Shown: one piece after another, positions 1 to 7,196 of the stretch
How positions within the stretch are numbered: position 1 is the first letter of the stretch
Layout: every line of letters starts with the position of its first letter
Assembly: GCA_017543445.1 (NCBI GenBank)
Contig: JAFYGB010000056.1
Coordinates: 1 to 51,576, forward strand
Reading direction: 5' to 3'
Length of the DNA: 51,576 nucleotides
Source of the DNA: Lachnospiraceae bacterium
GTDB taxonomy: Bacteria; Bacillota; Clostridia; Lachnospirales; Lachnospiraceae
The notes under the pieces: generated by a model
The model's input: the letters and a program-made list of their open reading frames with translations, nothing else
Told to the model about the DNA's origin: nothing
Database searches by the model: none
Translations under genes and position numbers: made by a program

Positions 1-647
1 GCATAGAAGAATTGAAAGAATTCTGTTCCTCTGAAATCGCAAACAGCCTGCATACCGGCACATTCCATTTCGACACAAATGGCGCCCTGCTCTTTTCTAC
101 GGTTTACTTTTTCTCGGGTTTCGCGATAGCAGGCATCCGTGGTCCATGTCACACCTTCAACGTAAGGATATCCGCACTCGGTCAAAACCATCTTGAAAAT
201 ATCCCTATACTTCTTGTTAACTTCTATCATGTCGCCAGGCGCAGCGTAATGAAAGCTCGTTCCCTCATCCCTTAACGCAGCTGTAGGTATAATAATGCCG
301 CAGTCTTCAATGGTCTTATCGAGGACTCCACAGTTGCCCAGCAGTATGAGACGCTTACTTCCCATGGCCATTAACTCCTCATACTGCGCAACACATATCG
401 GTTCCCCGACCAGTGAATGATACAGTGCAAATCGTTTCCCTTTATATTCAACTTCATATACCGGATTAAGGCCCGTGGCAGAATGGATCTCCGTGATCTT
501 CTTAGCATCGAACGTCGCCAGAACACTGTCGAACAGTTTCCATGAAAAGCATGATATCGTTACTTCCGGAAAATTCTCTATTTTCTCCACGCACATATCC
601 GGATTAATTATTGCGTTGGTTTCTCTTTCAAATTCTTCGAGCAGCAT
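1..647 (-). CDS. Nucleoside phosphorylase (PNP/UDP family), 3' end cut by window edge
   Basis: Reading the minus strand from ATG at 647 gives an open frame of about 215 codons that leaves the window. It starts MLLEEFERETNAIINPD and contains LILLGNCGVLD near residue 100 (phosphate/ribose-binding glycine region of PNP_UDP_1 proteins) and GAICVEMECAGMQAVCDF near residue 190, the VEMExA nucleoside-binding motif. The family cleaves nucleosides with phosphate to a free base and ribose-1-phosphate in the cytoplasm, for salvage. An in-frame TGA four codons upstream fixes the start; the ribosome site is a weak AGGG. Closest resemblance is to uridine phosphorylase-like proteins, but base specificity cannot be read. 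The gene lies just 3' of the IS3 element on the opposite strand. Confidence 0.85.
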   Translation of the reverse strand, partial: MLLEEFERETNAIINPDMCVEKIENFPEVTISCFSWKLFDSVLATFDAKKITEIHSATGLNPVYEVEYKGKRFALYHSLVGEPICVAQYEELMAMGSKRLILLGNCGVLDKTIEDCGIIIPTAALRDEGTSFHYAAPGDMIEVNKKYRDIFKMVLTECGYPYVEGVTWTTDACYRETREKVNRRKEQGAICVEMECAGMQAVCDFRGTEFFQFFY

Positions 648-795
648 AGTAATCCCTCATAAATCACATTTTCTGTCACTTCGTATCATCGAATGCCATA
701 CTTTGTCACAGATCCCATGGACCTATACTATAAAAGTGGACACGAATAGTAACTATGTATTACAATGAAGTAGACACGAAAAGGAGGTATCTACC

Positions 796-1089
796 ATGTC
801 CACAGACAAACGTTCCGCAAGGTATGACGAAGAGTTCAAACGGACCATCGTCAACCTCTACCAAAACGGCGGCAAAACCCAGGAAGCTCTCTGCAAAGAA
901 TACGGCATTTCCCTTACCAGTCTTTCCCGCTGGATCAAACAGTATTCCACCGTCAAAACCGACGAAGGCGAGATCCTGACCGCCAAGCAGGTCAAAGACC
1001 TGCAGAAACGCAATGCTCAGCTGGAGGAGGAACTCCTCATCCTAAAAAAAGCGATTGCCATCTTCACGCCACACTCAAGCAACGACTAG
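796..1089 (+). CDS. IS3-family transposase OrfA (helix-turn-helix, leucine zipper)
   Basis: 97 residues. Residues 10-50 form the helix-turn-helix typical of OrfA (RYDEEFKRTIVNLYQNGGKTQEA region, SRWIKQY), which recognises the terminal repeats. Residues 72-88 form a leucine-rich coiled coil (LQKRNAQLEEELLILKKA) used for multimerisation. AAGGAGG lies just upstream of the ATG. The gene overlaps the -1 frame of OrfB; a run of seven A at 1044-1050 lies in its last third, where ribosomes would slip to make the OrfAB transposase. Confidence 0.93.
   Translation: MSTDKRSARYDEEFKRTIVNLYQNGGKTQEALCKEYGISLTSLSRWIKQYSTVKTDEGEILTAKQVKDLQKRNAQLEEELLILKKAIAIFTPHSSND
1044..1051 (+). promoter_or_regulatory. 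A7G slippery site for -1 programmed frameshift
   Basis: Seven A followed by G, read in the OrfA frame as A-AAA-AAA-G. A slip of -1 joins OrfA residue K84/K85 to the frame that reads SDCHLHATLKQRLEAVH and continues without a stop into the DDE domain. This is the usual arrangement for making OrfAB in IS3 elements. The position is seen directly; use of the site is inferred. Confidence 0.8.
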
Positions 1090-1946
1090 AAGCCGTCCAC
1101 AAGCTTCGTTTCCAACACGATATTAAAATCCTGTGCAGAGTCCTTGAGGTCAACCGAAGCACCTACTACAAACATTTTAACTCAAAGCCGGCAGATCGTA
1201 CAAAAGAAAATCAGGAAATCGCCAAGATGATCCTTCGCATCTATGCCGATTACGACAAACGTTTGGGTGCCTACAAGATCACTTATGTCCTCCGGCGTGA
1301 TTATGGCATTAACATCAGTGTCGGCCGAGTGTACCGACTGATGAAGACCCTTCAGCTCCCACGGATGTCCACGGATAAACCCTTCCGCAACTACCGCCAT
1401 AAGGACAACGGTGTATGCACAAACCACCTTCAGCAGGCGTTCAACCAGCCCGCTCCCAACATCGTCTGGGTCAGCGACTTTACTTATATCAAAGTCGCGG
1501 GAAAGTGGTATTACCTGTGTGTCGTCATGGATCTGTTCTCTCGCAAGATCATTGCTTGGAACATCTCCGGAAGGCCGGATGTCGACCTGGTAAAACAGGC
1601 GTTCCGCAAAGCCTATGAACGAAGAAAACGTCCTGAAGGCCTTATGTTCCATTCTGACAGGGGAAGCCAGTACACTGCCTTCTCTTTCAGAAAGCTACTC
1701 GATTCACTCAGCGTGGTCCAGTCCTTCTCTAAGAAGGGATACCCTTTTGACAACGCCTGCTGCGAATGCTTCTTCAAATACCTCAAGAGGGAAGAAACAA
1801 ACCGCCGAACCTATCACTCTTTGGAGGAGCTTAAGCTCTCCGTCTTCGATTACATTGAAGGATACTACAACTCAAGTAGGCCTCATAGCTCTCTTGGGAT
1901 GTTGACACCCAACCAAAAGGAAGAACTCTTCTGGAATCAGGCTTAG
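1050..1946 (+). CDS. IS3-family transposase OrfB (DDE integrase catalytic domain)
   Basis: The frame is open from the slippery site to 1946, about 298 codons; an internal ATG at 1227 is unlikely to be the true start. An HTH_21-like segment (RVLEVNRSTYYKHF) precedes the rve catalytic core. The catalytic acids are visible: first D in VWVSDFTYI, second D in FHSDRGSQYT, and E in DNACCECFFKYLKRE, with the K/R seven residues after the E. It ends RPHSSLGMLTPNQ, typical of the family. The fused OrfAB of about 383 residues would cut and join the element ends. The core looks intact, so the element may still be active. Confidence 0.92.
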   Translation, partial: SDCHLHATLKQRLEAVHKLRFQHDIKILCRVLEVNRSTYYKHFNSKPADRTKENQEIAKMILRIYADYDKRLGAYKITYVLRRDYGINISVGRVYRLMKTLQLPRMSTDKPFRNYRHKDNGVCTNHLQQAFNQPAPNIVWVSDFTYIKVAGKWYYLCVVMDLFSRKIIAWNISGRPDVDLVKQAFRKAYERRKRPEGLMFHSDRGSQYTAFSFRKLLDSLSVVQSFSKKGYPFDNACCECFFKYLKREETNRRTYHSLEELKLSVFDYIEGYYNSSRPHSSLGMLTPNQKEELFWNQA

Positions 1947-2001
1947 TGCCTGGTTTCCGGAGATCGTTTTCACAAATCGTGTCCACTTACTTGACTATAG
2001 T

Positions 2002-2238
2002 TCAACCATATACTGCAAAGCCTACAACTTTCTCTCCATCCTTCGCAACCAGAGTATTCTCCGGGAAATTTCGCGCTCGCGCCGTCGTCGCCTCCACAGT
2101 CATCGTATCAAGATATCGGTCACATACGATACCTCTGTAGGCTTCCTGCCATGCAGTACAATGCACGTACCCTCTCCCGCACAACTCCTCATCCGTTTCA
2201 GCCAGTTTAATGCATATTGAATCTTTCTTTTCTTCCAT
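2002..2238 (-). pseudogene. GNAT acetyltransferase, N-terminal fragment interrupted by the IS3 element
   Basis: From ATG at 2238 (GGAGG at 2245-2249) the frame encodes about 78 residues beginning MEEKKDSICIKLAETDE and running to LVAKDGEKVVGFAVYG. That is the N-terminal half of a GNAT domain, up to the strand before the acetyl-CoA loop. The stop is supplied by the IS end. On the other side of the IS the joined frame continues only GPWDL before TGA, and the acetyl-CoA-binding half is absent between the IS and the phosphorylase gene. The gene therefore seems to have lost its 3' half before or during the insertion. No activity is expected. Confidence 0.8.
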
Positions 2239-2288
2239 AATAGTCCTCCGAAACACCAGGTATTACTAAACCGGTACAATATGACCTA

Positions 2289-3218
2289 TCACAATTTCAA
2301 TAGATTCATCACGATCGCGGTCATGATATCCTTTTCCTTAGGATCCGATTCCGCAATCATAAGCGTTAAAGCAACTAATGCTCCGTCACTGATTACCTTC
2401 TGTCCATTCCGAAACAATGCGTTGTTACGGTTCAGAAATTCCAGAAACAGGGATGCGGCAATTCGCTTACAACCATCTGCAAAAGGATGGTCTTTGATCA
2501 TAAAATAGAGAAGGTTCGCCGCTTTCTCCTCCAGTGAAGGATAAACTTCCCCTCCAAAAACATCCTGATATACCGCAGCCAGGATGCCTTCAACCTTGCC
2601 TTTTTCTTTCTCGACGCCGAACACGTCCGACTTGAAGGTGTCTTCCATATGGTTTATCATTTTCCGACAATCCTCATACGTCAGTCGATATACTGGCGCA
2701 GCTCCAGTCGGTTTTTCAAGAGATTGGTGATCGTACTGATCAAGCAGAGAAAGTGCACTTGTGTACAGATTTACCGCCTTCAGGACATCATCCTGCTCCA
2801 CATTAAGCGTGTTCGCGATCATCTTCGATTGGATCTCGACGGTCTTCTGCAATGCAGTGAGGCGTCTTTCATTGAGGGCGTAACCATTCATGATATATTG
2901 TTTCAGCACGGAGTTTGCCCATTTTCTGAAAGCTATGCCTCTTCGGGAATTCACTCGATATCCGACGGAAAGAATCATATCCAAGTTATATATCTTAGGT
3001 TTACGGCCTCCGGAACTTTTGTCGGAAAAACCGACAGAAGTCTCATCCAACTCTCCTGTAGACAGAATATTATTGATATGTTCGCTCACTGTAGCATGCG
3101 TAACATCAAATAAGTCTTCCATTTGTTTTTGTGTAAGCCATACGGTTTCGCTCTCAGGGCTCACTTGGACTTCTATGTTTTTCTCTCCATCGGTAAACAA
3201 TACTATTTCGTTGTTCAT
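2289..3218 (-). CDS. RhuM-family protein fused to Fic/Doc domain
   Basis: 309 residues, GGAGG just before the ATG. Residues 1-115 match RhuM/virulence-protein architecture: a winged-helix region (VWLTQKQMEDLFDVTHATVSEHI) and YNLDMILSVGYRVNS followed by RGIAFRKWANSVLKQYI. Residues about 180-309 form a Fic/Doc fold with the loop HPFADGCKR at 244-252. Fic proteins usually carry HPFxxGNxR; the Asn that helps position the Mg-phosphate is Cys here. Fic enzymes transfer AMP or other phosphate groups to proteins, and Doc homologues act as toxins. No obvious antitoxin lies beside it. A nucleic acid-linked regulatory or toxin-like role is likely, but the target is unknown. Confidence 0.85.
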   Translation of the reverse strand: MNNEIVLFTDGEKNIEVQVSPESETVWLTQKQMEDLFDVTHATVSEHINNILSTGELDETSVGFSDKSSGGRKPKIYNLDMILSVGYRVNSRRGIAFRKWANSVLKQYIMNGYALNERRLTALQKTVEIQSKMIANTLNVEQDDVLKAVNLYTSALSLLDQYDHQSLEKPTGAAPVYRLTYEDCRKMINHMEDTFKSDVFGVEKEKGKVEGILAAVYQDVFGGEVYPSLEEKAANLLYFMIKDHPFADGCKRIAASLFLEFLNRNNALFRNGQKVISDGALVALTLMIAESDPKEKDIMTAIVMNLLKL

Positions 3219-3280
3219 AATTCCTCCCTCCTCTCCTATACACCATTTATATTATTCTATCGTTGACACTCCTTGTCAAA

Positions 3281-3595
3281 TTACAGTTCAGCTATCATTC
3301 TTACTTTTAATGGCCTTTTCGTCAAAAACTCTGCGTTTTCATCCATAACCGTTCTCGGATGCTGATAAACATCAACGCCAACTACAATCGGTTCATCTAT
3401 TACATATAGATATCCCTTTTCTGTTCCGTTATGGTAAATCGTTCCGTTGTCGTCATAACTCAATCGGTCAGGTTGATGAGAAAATGCCTCGGCAAGTTCT
3501 CTCCACTGGGTGATAGTACTGCCTTCTCTCAGTTCAGAAAATACCACGTTCGAGCCATGATACCATATTCCATTCGGATCAATCTTTAGTTCCAT
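3281..3595 (-). CDS. Small hypothetical protein, YHGS-type (possible ADP-ribosyltransferase-like fold)
   Basis: 104 residues from ATG at 3595, chosen because GGAGA sits 8 bases upstream; the frame is open further back but has no ribosome site. It begins MELKIDPNGIWYHGSNVVF and ends KRPLKVRMIAEL. The YHGS start resembles small ADP-ribosyltransferase-like and RNA phosphotransferase-like proteins, but no full catalytic triad can be assigned, so function is unknown. The N-terminal extension of the frame overlaps the next gene upstream, which also argues for the shorter start. Confidence 0.6.
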   Translation of the reverse strand: MELKIDPNGIWYHGSNVVFSELREGSTITQWRELAEAFSHQPDRLSYDDNGTIYHNGTEKGYLYVIDEPIVVGVDVYQHPRTVMDENAEFLTKRPLKVRMIAEL

Positions 3596-3668
3596 TGTTA
3601 AAGTCTCCTTTATAAATTTTCCTTCGTAGTTATATGCAGCTAAGAAATTTATACGTCTTCCGAACCAA

Positions 3669-4112
3669 CTATGAGACCCACTGAATTTCTTCTTTTTCCA
3701 ACGTAATGCCATCTTCATTGACCCTGATATCGTAGGAATACCCTCTCCCATATCGGGGACCGTAGGTCATATCTACAAAGGCCTTCATCCTATCCAGATC
3801 CCAGAAAAATCTCCCACTGGCACACTCATAATACATGCCGGATACTTTCATATTGTTCTTAATGGAAGATCCTTCTGGCATAGGTCTCAATACATTATCC
3901 TTGTACAACCAGGCTTTTACAAATGTTCGTTTGTAAAAATGTTCAGTTCTTCGTACCGCATCAAACATTTGCAAAAACATATACTGGAAAGGAACTCCCC
4001 ACCTAACATCTGGTTTCTCTTTTACCAGTTCAGCATGTCCTGCCAATACCTTCTCATATAGTTCTATACATTTTTGTATAAGCGTTTTTTCAAGAACCTC
4101 TTTGTCAATCAT
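3669..4112 (-). CDS. Hypothetical protein, 147 residues
   Basis: A charged cytoplasmic protein beginning MIDKEVLEKTLIQKCIELYEK and rich in aromatic residues (SGMYYECASGRFFWDLDRMK, YGPRYGRGYSYD). No membrane segment or signal. I do not recognise the family. Its ATG overlaps, as ATGA, the stop of a short unassigned open frame at 4109-4208, suggesting it once followed another coding region. Codon use resembles its neighbours. Confidence 0.55.
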   Translation of the reverse strand: MIDKEVLEKTLIQKCIELYEKVLAGHAELVKEKPDVRWGVPFQYMFLQMFDAVRRTEHFYKRTFVKAWLYKDNVLRPMPEGSSIKNNMKVSGMYYECASGRFFWDLDRMKAFVDMTYGPRYGRGYSYDIRVNEDGITLEKEEIQWVS

Positions 4113-4208
4113 TCGGCCCCCCTCTTCTCATGTAATAAGCCTGTATTTTCAATTTTTTGGTCATCAAACCACTCATTTCCCCTGAAGGAGACTATTGTAT
4201 TTCCATAC

Positions 4209-4733
4209 TCACTCCAAAACACCCTCAAATTCCTTGGAGCGCATCTTGCAGCTGCCGTCCAGTTTTTCAAACTCCCCATATCCGACAAAATGAAGACCAC
4301 ACTTCTCGATCACATGGCCGGATGCTTCATTGGGCTCCACATGGCTACAGCAAAACCGTGTTATTCCGAAAGTATCTCTCGCAAAATCAATCATTGCTTT
4401 TGCAGCTTCCGTCGCATACCCCACGCCCCAGCAATCATGTCTGAGGTTATAGCCAAAGCCCCAGAAGCCTTCCTTCTTATGGGGTCCGATACTTCCGCTG
4501 CCGATCAGTTCTCCGTCGGATAACCGGACAAACCCAAAGTGATACTCTCCGTCAAAGGTTTCAATCGAGCGAAGCCATTCGACCAGTTTCTCCCGGTCCG
4601 TATAGGTCGGATAAACCATATATCTCGCAACGCGTTCATCGCTGACCCACTTCCACACAGCATCCACATCTTCAACTGTCATGGGTCGAAGAAGCAAACG
4701 TTCCGTCCTGATCTCATACTCGTGCGCTCTCAC
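4209..4733 (-). CDS. GNAT N-acetyltransferase, RimJ/RimL-like
   Basis: 174 residues starting at GTG 4733 with GGAGAGG 8 bases upstream. It opens YEIRTERLLLRPMTVEDVDAV, the standard RimJ/RimL beginning. The acetyl-CoA region is RHDCWGVGYATEAAKAMIDFA (about residues 98-118), where most relatives read YWGKGYATEA. It ends with a cysteine-containing RFCCSHVEPNEASGHVIEKCG motif that fits strand 5 and helix 4 of the fold. It should transfer an acetyl group to an amine; the substrate could be a protein N-terminus or a small molecule and cannot be read. Confidence 0.88.
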   Translation of the reverse strand: MRAHEYEIRTERLLLRPMTVEDVDAVWKWVSDERVARYMVYPTYTDREKLVEWLRSIETFDGEYHFGFVRLSDGELIGSGSIGPHKKEGFWGFGYNLRHDCWGVGYATEAAKAMIDFARDTFGITRFCCSHVEPNEASGHVIEKCGLHFVGYGEFEKLDGSCKMRSKEFEGVLE

Positions 4734-4751
4734 TTTACTATCCTCTCCTAC

Positions 4752-5300
4752 CTATTCACTCAGTCTTTTCAAATATTGGCGGATCGTTTCCCTGACGTGT
4801 TCCGGATCGTCTTCCATTCCCTGATGTATCCAAAGGGCGATCACATTCCAGACTGCACCGATATTCAGCGCGATCAAATATTCAGAATCAAGGCCATCGA
4901 AAAGCCCCACAAAAGGATTGGTTTCGCTTACACTCCCCGTCTTATGCAGGCCGATATACTCGTTCATACACTGCAGGACAATGTGTAACATATCATTTCT
5001 GTCCAAAAGAATCAGCAGATCTTTATTCTGAACGGCAAATGTGAAAATGGTCGTAAGAACATCTCCACTGCCGGCATCAACCACACGAAAGTAGTCGCGA
5101 AGTTTCGTCCTGACCAAAGACAGGAGAACATCCTCTTTCGATTCATAGTTTCTGTAGAATGTCTTCTTCGCCAGCTTCGACTCAAGCAGAATTTGCTTTA
5201 CCGTGATCTCATCATACGGGACCGCACTCATCAGTGCGAGCAGTGCTTCCGTGATCTCCCTTTGGGATCTTATAGCTGAGGGATTATCCGATACAAACAT
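4752..5300 (-). CDS. TetR/AcrR-family transcriptional regulator
   Basis: 182 residues with AAGGAG before the ATG. Residues 8-55 form the TetR helix-turn-helix (REITEALLALM, YDEITVKQILLESKLAKKTFYRNYESKEDVL). The remainder is a helical ligand or dimerisation domain. It is transcribed away from the HXXEE membrane protein, and the 131-bp gap holds two inverted repeats sharing GACACC, good candidates for its operators. It probably represses itself and the membrane protein gene; the inducer is unknown. Confidence 0.9.
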   Translation of the reverse strand: MFVSDNPSAIRSQREITEALLALMSAVPYDEITVKQILLESKLAKKTFYRNYESKEDVLLSLVRTKLRDYFRVVDAGSGDVLTTIFTFAVQNKDLLILLDRNDMLHIVLQCMNEYIGLHKTGSVSETNPFVGLFDGLDSEYLIALNIGAVWNVIALWIHQGMEDDPEHVRETIRQYLKRLSE

Positions 5301-5315
5301 ATGGCTCCTTTATCT

Positions 5316-5339
5316 GACACCTTTTCACAAAATGGTGTC
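5316..5339. promoter_or_regulatory. Inverted repeat, candidate TetR operator 1
   Basis: GACACC (5316-5321) and GGTGTC (5334-5339) are exact reverse complements, and TTTT/AAAA extend the dyad inwards. It lies 16 bases upstream of the TetR start codon, where a bound regulator would block its expression. Confidence 0.6.
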
Positions 5340-5393
5340 TCTTTGTCTTTAGGTATTTACTTCCTAATCATCCGATAATATGATTATATCACA

Positions 5394-5413
5394 AGTGACA
5401 CCATAGTGCCACT
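5394..5413. promoter_or_regulatory. Inverted repeat, candidate TetR operator 2
   Basis: AGTGACAC (5394-5401) and GTGCCACT (5406-5413) pair at seven of eight positions around CATA. It shares GACACCA with operator 1 and lies just upstream of the AGGAGG (5421-5426) of the membrane protein gene. Two related dyads in one divergent promoter fit TetR control of both genes. Confidence 0.55.
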
Positions 5414-5431
5414 TTTTTATAGGAGGTTCAT

Positions 5432-5968
5432 ATGAGAGAATATCTTTTACTTTTGCCTATTGTTTTTATTGTTCACGACATGGAAGAGATCGTGGGATTC
5501 GGTTGGTTTTTCCGAAATAACCCTCAACTGTTCGACCGTTATCCAAAGGTGTTGAATATGTATCGCAGCCTGAAAGAAATGGCCTGGAAGCTGGGCGTGT
5601 ATGAAGAGTTTATCCCTTTCTTCGGAGTCAGCCTTCTGGCATACTATTTCCCAAGCAACATTCTCAATTCCATTTGGTACGGTTTCTTTCTGGCGCTCGT
5701 AGGACACTTTTTCGTTCATATCGGAATGTCAATAAAGATCCGAAAATATATCCCTTCGCTCATTACCAGTGTAGTCGGTATTCCGGTAAGCACCGTAATT
5801 CTGTATAAATGCGCTCGGATAATGACCTTTGACGCCAAAACGGTGTCCTTTATCATCGTCGGAACCCTGCTGATGATCGGTAACTTCTGTTTCCTGAGAT
5901 GGGGAATGACTTTCCTGAGCAAAAAACTGGAATTCAAGAATGAGCCTGGCTTCTATACAGGAGACTAG
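5432..5968 (+). CDS. HXXEE-domain membrane protein
   Basis: 178 residues with AGGAGG 6 bases before the ATG. The motif HDMEE at residues 15-19 is the HXXEE signature, and a second histidine motif (HFFVHIGMS) follows near residue 93. About five hydrophobic segments are visible (residues 4-14, 60-75, 80-98, 107-125, 137-155). The biochemical role of HXXEE proteins is not established as far as I know; the conserved His and Glu residues in the membrane suggest metal binding or hydrolysis. The divergent TetR gene and shared operators imply induction by a specific signal. Confidence 0.85.
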   Translation: MREYLLLLPIVFIVHDMEEIVGFGWFFRNNPQLFDRYPKVLNMYRSLKEMAWKLGVYEEFIPFFGVSLLAYYFPSNILNSIWYGFFLALVGHFFVHIGMSIKIRKYIPSLITSVVGIPVSTVILYKCARIMTFDAKTVSFIIVGTLLMIGNFCFLRWGMTFLSKKLEFKNEPGFYTGD

Positions 5969-5982
5969 GAATGATGCGCTAG

Positions 5983-6537
5983 TCAGTCCTCCACTCGAAT
6001 GATATTGTTATCTTTTATTTCGTCGGATTTATCAAAATCACTGCTGTATTCTCTGGAATGGTTGATCTCGATAAAACACAGGTTCTCATAGTCATATCCC
6101 CAGTGAGGGATCAGAAACCAGCGGTTCATAAGCCCAGTATACTCTTTGACTTTTTTTCTGAAGAATTCTTCGGGGAAGGCATACTTAATGTTCCGAAGGT
6201 ACCTTTCAAATCCAGGCAGTCTGGCATCTTCGATGGCATCATAATCGTAATGTCTGTGTTCGATATAGTACCATTGCCCGTTTTCCGCATGATCTCGGTA
6301 CCAACGCCAGGCCCTGGATTTGTCAGCCTTACCTACAAAATTGCAGATAACATTCAACTGCCACCATTTCAGATCCTCCTCATCCTTCGCCACATAGCGA
6401 ACCGTATCAGGATCGCCGCGCTCTCCTTCCGACATCACTTTAAGGCCATCCAGATAGAGTCCGCCGAAGCAGTCAAGCGATTCATTTCTGCAGTCTTCCG
6501 GCAGATGTTCTCTGATCCATTTTTCATCAAGTTTCAT
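5983..6537 (-). CDS. Hypothetical protein, 184 residues
   Basis: A soluble, acidic and aromatic-rich protein starting MKLDEKWIREHLPEDCRNESLDC, with WYRDHAENGQWYYIEHRHYDYD around residue 85 and FLIPHWGYDYENLCFIEINH near the C-terminus. No signal or membrane segment. I do not recognise a named family. Its composition and size recall polymorphic-toxin immunity proteins, but no toxin is adjacent. It converges with the HXXEE gene; GACTAG/CTAGTC around the two stops could form a small shared hairpin. Confidence 0.55.
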   Translation of the reverse strand: MKLDEKWIREHLPEDCRNESLDCFGGLYLDGLKVMSEGERGDPDTVRYVAKDEEDLKWWQLNVICNFVGKADKSRAWRWYRDHAENGQWYYIEHRHYDYDAIEDARLPGFERYLRNIKYAFPEEFFRKKVKEYTGLMNRWFLIPHWGYDYENLCFIEINHSREYSSDFDKSDEIKDNNIIRVED

Positions 6538-6590
6538 TCGGTTTCTCCGTCTCGTTGCTATTTGTTATCCAGTATTTCTATCCTCGATCA

Positions 6591-7007
6591 TCAAAAATCA
6601 AAAATGATCAATGTCCCGTACTTTTCAGAGTGTCTTACAGCCTGCCATAGTATGGAAAATGCAAACTTAGCAAGGGATACCATGTTGTAACTCTCGACCG
6701 GTTCCGTGAATTGAACTTTTTTGTCAACTCCCAAAAGGCCCTCTGTTGGGTAACCCTCCTCTTCTCCCCATTTGATAATGGTCTCTTCATCCGCTTTCCA
6801 CTCGATCGCGTTGATCTGTTCCAATTCATTCTTCAACTGCCCGACAGTCGCAAAATTCTGTTCCTGGCCCGTCGGAAGATAGTATTTGAACATGAAAACA
6901 TCATCAAACGGAAGCCACCAGCCATCTCCATTGATCAGGGATATAGAAGGGTATTTATTTACAAACTCCTCATAGATCTTATCTTTGAACAGGTCATAAT
7001 CCTGATA
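6591..7007 (-). pseudogene. Hypothetical protein lacking its 5' end
   Basis: An ATG at 6893 gives 100 residues (MFKYYLPTGQEQNF to GTLIIFDF), but the same frame carries 38 more protein-like codons upstream (YQDYDLFKDKIYEEF, GDGWWLPFDDVF) until TAA at 7008-7010, with no ATG, GTG or TTG among them. The gene has therefore probably lost its start. The break lies 25 bases from the end of the sfsA remnant, so one deletion may explain both. Family not recognised. A short product from 6893 is possible but has no good ribosome site. Confidence 0.6.
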
Positions 7008-7034
7008 TTATACCCGCAATCCATTCTCCCGAAC

Positions 7035-7196
7035 TCATACAACGATTTCCAATCTGTCGGGCTCTACATGGCAGGGCAAGAACCATATTTCTACGCCTGC
7101 TTCCTTCGCCAGATCAAAGGCTTCACCGAACTCCGGATGCATTTTCCGGTATGGTCTCCGAAGGAACGTTGCTTTTGTAATGTTATCGTATATCAT
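7035..7196 (-). pseudogene. sfsA: sfsA remnant: N- and C-terminal pieces joined, middle deleted
   Basis: A 53-codon frame from ATG at 7196 reads MIYDNITKATFLRRP, the start of SfsA proteins, then passes directly into MHPEFGEAFDLAKEAGVEIW and LPCHVEPD, their usual C-terminal region. SfsA is normally about 230 residues, so some 170-180 residues are missing in frame. The start codon overlaps the stop of the GNAT-ASCH gene as ATGA, so it was probably co-transcribed. The nuclease-like core is gone, so no function is expected. Confidence 0.75.

Larger units (their letters stand above)
724..2005 (+). mobile_element. IS3-family insertion sequence with 3-bp target duplication
   Basis: A complete element holding orfA and orfB. 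The ends are related inverted repeats: TATACTATA then AAGTGGACACGA on the left (724-745), and on the right (1978-2005, complement) TGAACTATA, four extra bases, then AAGTGGACACGA. The right end finishes in CA, as usual for IS3. ACC flanks both sides (721-723 and 2006-2008), consistent with a 3-bp target duplication. Removing the element and one ACC rejoins the flanking acetyltransferase reading frame for four more codons before a TGA, so the host gene was probably already broken. The exact tips are inferred from the alignment of the two ends. Confidence 0.85.

Noticed and set aside
4109-4208. Open frame reading SEYGNTIVSFRGNEWFDDQK just before the 3669-4112 gene
   Set aside because: It looks protein-like and overlaps the next start as ATGA, but it has no start of its own outside the acetyltransferase gene. 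It could be the tail of a lost gene; not enough to call.
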